5,080 nt of DNA, taken from positions 1 through 5,080 of the forward strand of contig JAUWJJ010000116.1 of NCBI GenBank assembly GCA_030607765.1. Direction: 5' to 3'. The notes under the pieces are model-generated. The model was not told the origin of the DNA. It ran no database searches and saw only the letters and a program-made list of their open reading frames with translations. Positions 4,406-5,080 of this stretch are shown piece after piece; within the stretch, counting starts at the first letter, position 1; each line of letters opens with the position of its first letter. This stretch comes from Candidatus Aerophobota bacterium. GTDB lineage: Bacteria; Aerophobota; Aerophobia; Aerophobales; B3-G15. The translations under genes and the position numbers were made by a program.

Positions 4406-5080
4406 ATGTTAAATTATTTAACAGAGAAGAAATTTTCAAACTGGGGTAGGTATCTGATAGTTTTATGTACACTGTTGTTTGCTCTGATGATGATACCAGC
4501 CTTTGCCAATGAAAATGAGTTGCGTCTTGCGCCAATCAATCCAGCGTTCCAAAAATATATTGACCTGGTCCGGTTGGGAAAAGCACCAAAAATGGTTACT
4601 GCTGAAGGATATCATTTAGGTTTTATTCCTGGACCACTGGATATGAGTCATACTAAAGGTTTAAGTGTTGTTGCAGAAGTTGAACAACTCACCCAACCGG
4701 TATCTTATGATCTGAGAACTTTGGGCTGGCTGACGGAAGTTAAGGATCAGGGAGGTTGTAGTTCCTGCTGGGCTTTTGCTACCTATGGTTCACTTGAGTC
4801 CTGGCTCTTGCGAGACAGAAGTCAAACCTGGGATTTTTCTGAAAATAACATGAAGAACCTCCATGGGTTTAATTGGGGTCCCTGTTATGGTGGGAATCGG
4901 GATATCAGCACAGCTTATCTTGCCCGTTGGAGTGGACCAGTAAATGAGAGTGACGATCCTTATAACCCTTCGGGCGGTACTTCGCCCCCTGGATTACAGG
5001 TAAGAAAGCATGTTCAAACATCCCTTTGGACTCCTGATTGCACAGGTCCAACAGATACCGGCAATATCAAGCAAGCTGTA
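4406..5080 (+). CDS. Secreted papain-like (C1A) cysteine peptidase, 3' end outside window
   Basis: The first 225 codons of an exported papain-family protease. Residues 1-34 form a Sec signal peptide: basic KK and R near the start, a hydrophobic core LIVLCTLLFALMMIP (17-31) and a cleavage site after AFA (34). A spacer of about 65 residues leads to the mature enzyme at about SYDLR (100-104). The active-site segment is VKDQGGCSSCWAF (112-124), with Q115 for the oxyanion hole and C121 as nucleophile, matching papain Q19/C25. C160-Y-G-G163 corresponds to the CNGG turn. The catalytic His and Asn are beyond the window. The sequence from DFSENNMKNLHGF onward resembles the bacterial and archaeal C1A proteins that continue into a lectin-like domain and cell-surface modules, as recalled. 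It is expected to act outside the cytoplasmic membrane. It lies 125 bases after the riboswitch terminator. G+C of about 48% in sampled lines exceeds the 35% of the minus-strand genes. Confidence 0.92.
   Translation, partial: MLNYLTEKKFSNWGRYLIVLCTLLFALMMIPAFANENELRLAPINPAFQKYIDLVRLGKAPKMVTAEGYHLGFIPGPLDMSHTKGLSVVAEVEQLTQPVSYDLRTLGWLTEVKDQGGCSSCWAFATYGSLESWLLRDRSQTWDFSENNMKNLHGFNWGPCYGGNRDISTAYLARWSGPVNESDDPYNPSGGTSPPGLQVRKHVQTSLWTPDCTGPTDTGNIKQAV

Noticed and set aside
4335..4412. A 25-codon ATG frame just upstream of and overlapping the peptidase start
   Set aside because: No ribosome binding site precedes it and it is out of frame with the peptidase; likely chance.
4347..4535. Minus-strand frame over the leader and peptidase start
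   Set aside because: Overlaps the strongly supported signal peptide and ribosome binding site of the peptidase and resembles no protein.

Overview
The window is AT-rich (about 35% G+C by hand count in the left and middle genes) and looks bacterial: Shine-Dalgarno sites of the GGAGG type, a textbook sigma-70-like promoter and a cyclic-di-GMP class I riboswitch. The protein repertoire does not fix the lineage. The OMP decarboxylase is a divergent form and the orotate phosphoribosyltransferase resembles the type I associate with alphaproteobacteria, so I read this as an uncultured or deep-branching anaerobe-like bacterium, with low certainty.

Left and middle (1-3616): everything reads on the minus strand. 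From upstream to downstream these are pyrF (OMP decarboxylase-like) and pyrE (orotate phosphoribosyltransferase), overlapping by an ATGA; a zinc-dependent medium-chain alcohol dehydrogenase; a YfcE/MJ0936-type metallophosphoesterase; and a short broken reading frame resembling the N-terminus of an archaemetzincin-like lipoprotein. pyrF-pyrE together supply the last two steps of UMP synthesis. The dehydrogenase and phosphoesterase are separated from them and from each other by gaps of 210 and 123 bases, so they need not share a transcript.

Middle gap (3617-3939): no intact gene. It holds what may be the 3' end of a decayed transposase-like frame, followed by repeated TATGACAT words that resemble an insertion-sequence end or an operator.

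Right (3940-5080): a coherent plus-strand regulatory unit. A perfect TTGACA-N17-TATAAT promoter starts a leader of roughly 430 bases. It carries a c-di-GMP-I (GEMM-I) aptamer, then a 16-bp perfect terminator-like hairpin whose 5' arm can alternatively pair with the 3' strand of the aptamer. Next comes a gene with a good ribosome binding site for a secreted papain-like (C1A) cysteine peptidase, cut by the window end. The layout predicts that c-di-GMP turns this exported protease off. The peptidase gene is richer in G+C (about 48% in two sampled lines) than the minus-strand genes. The riboswitch-protease unit is the most interesting content here.
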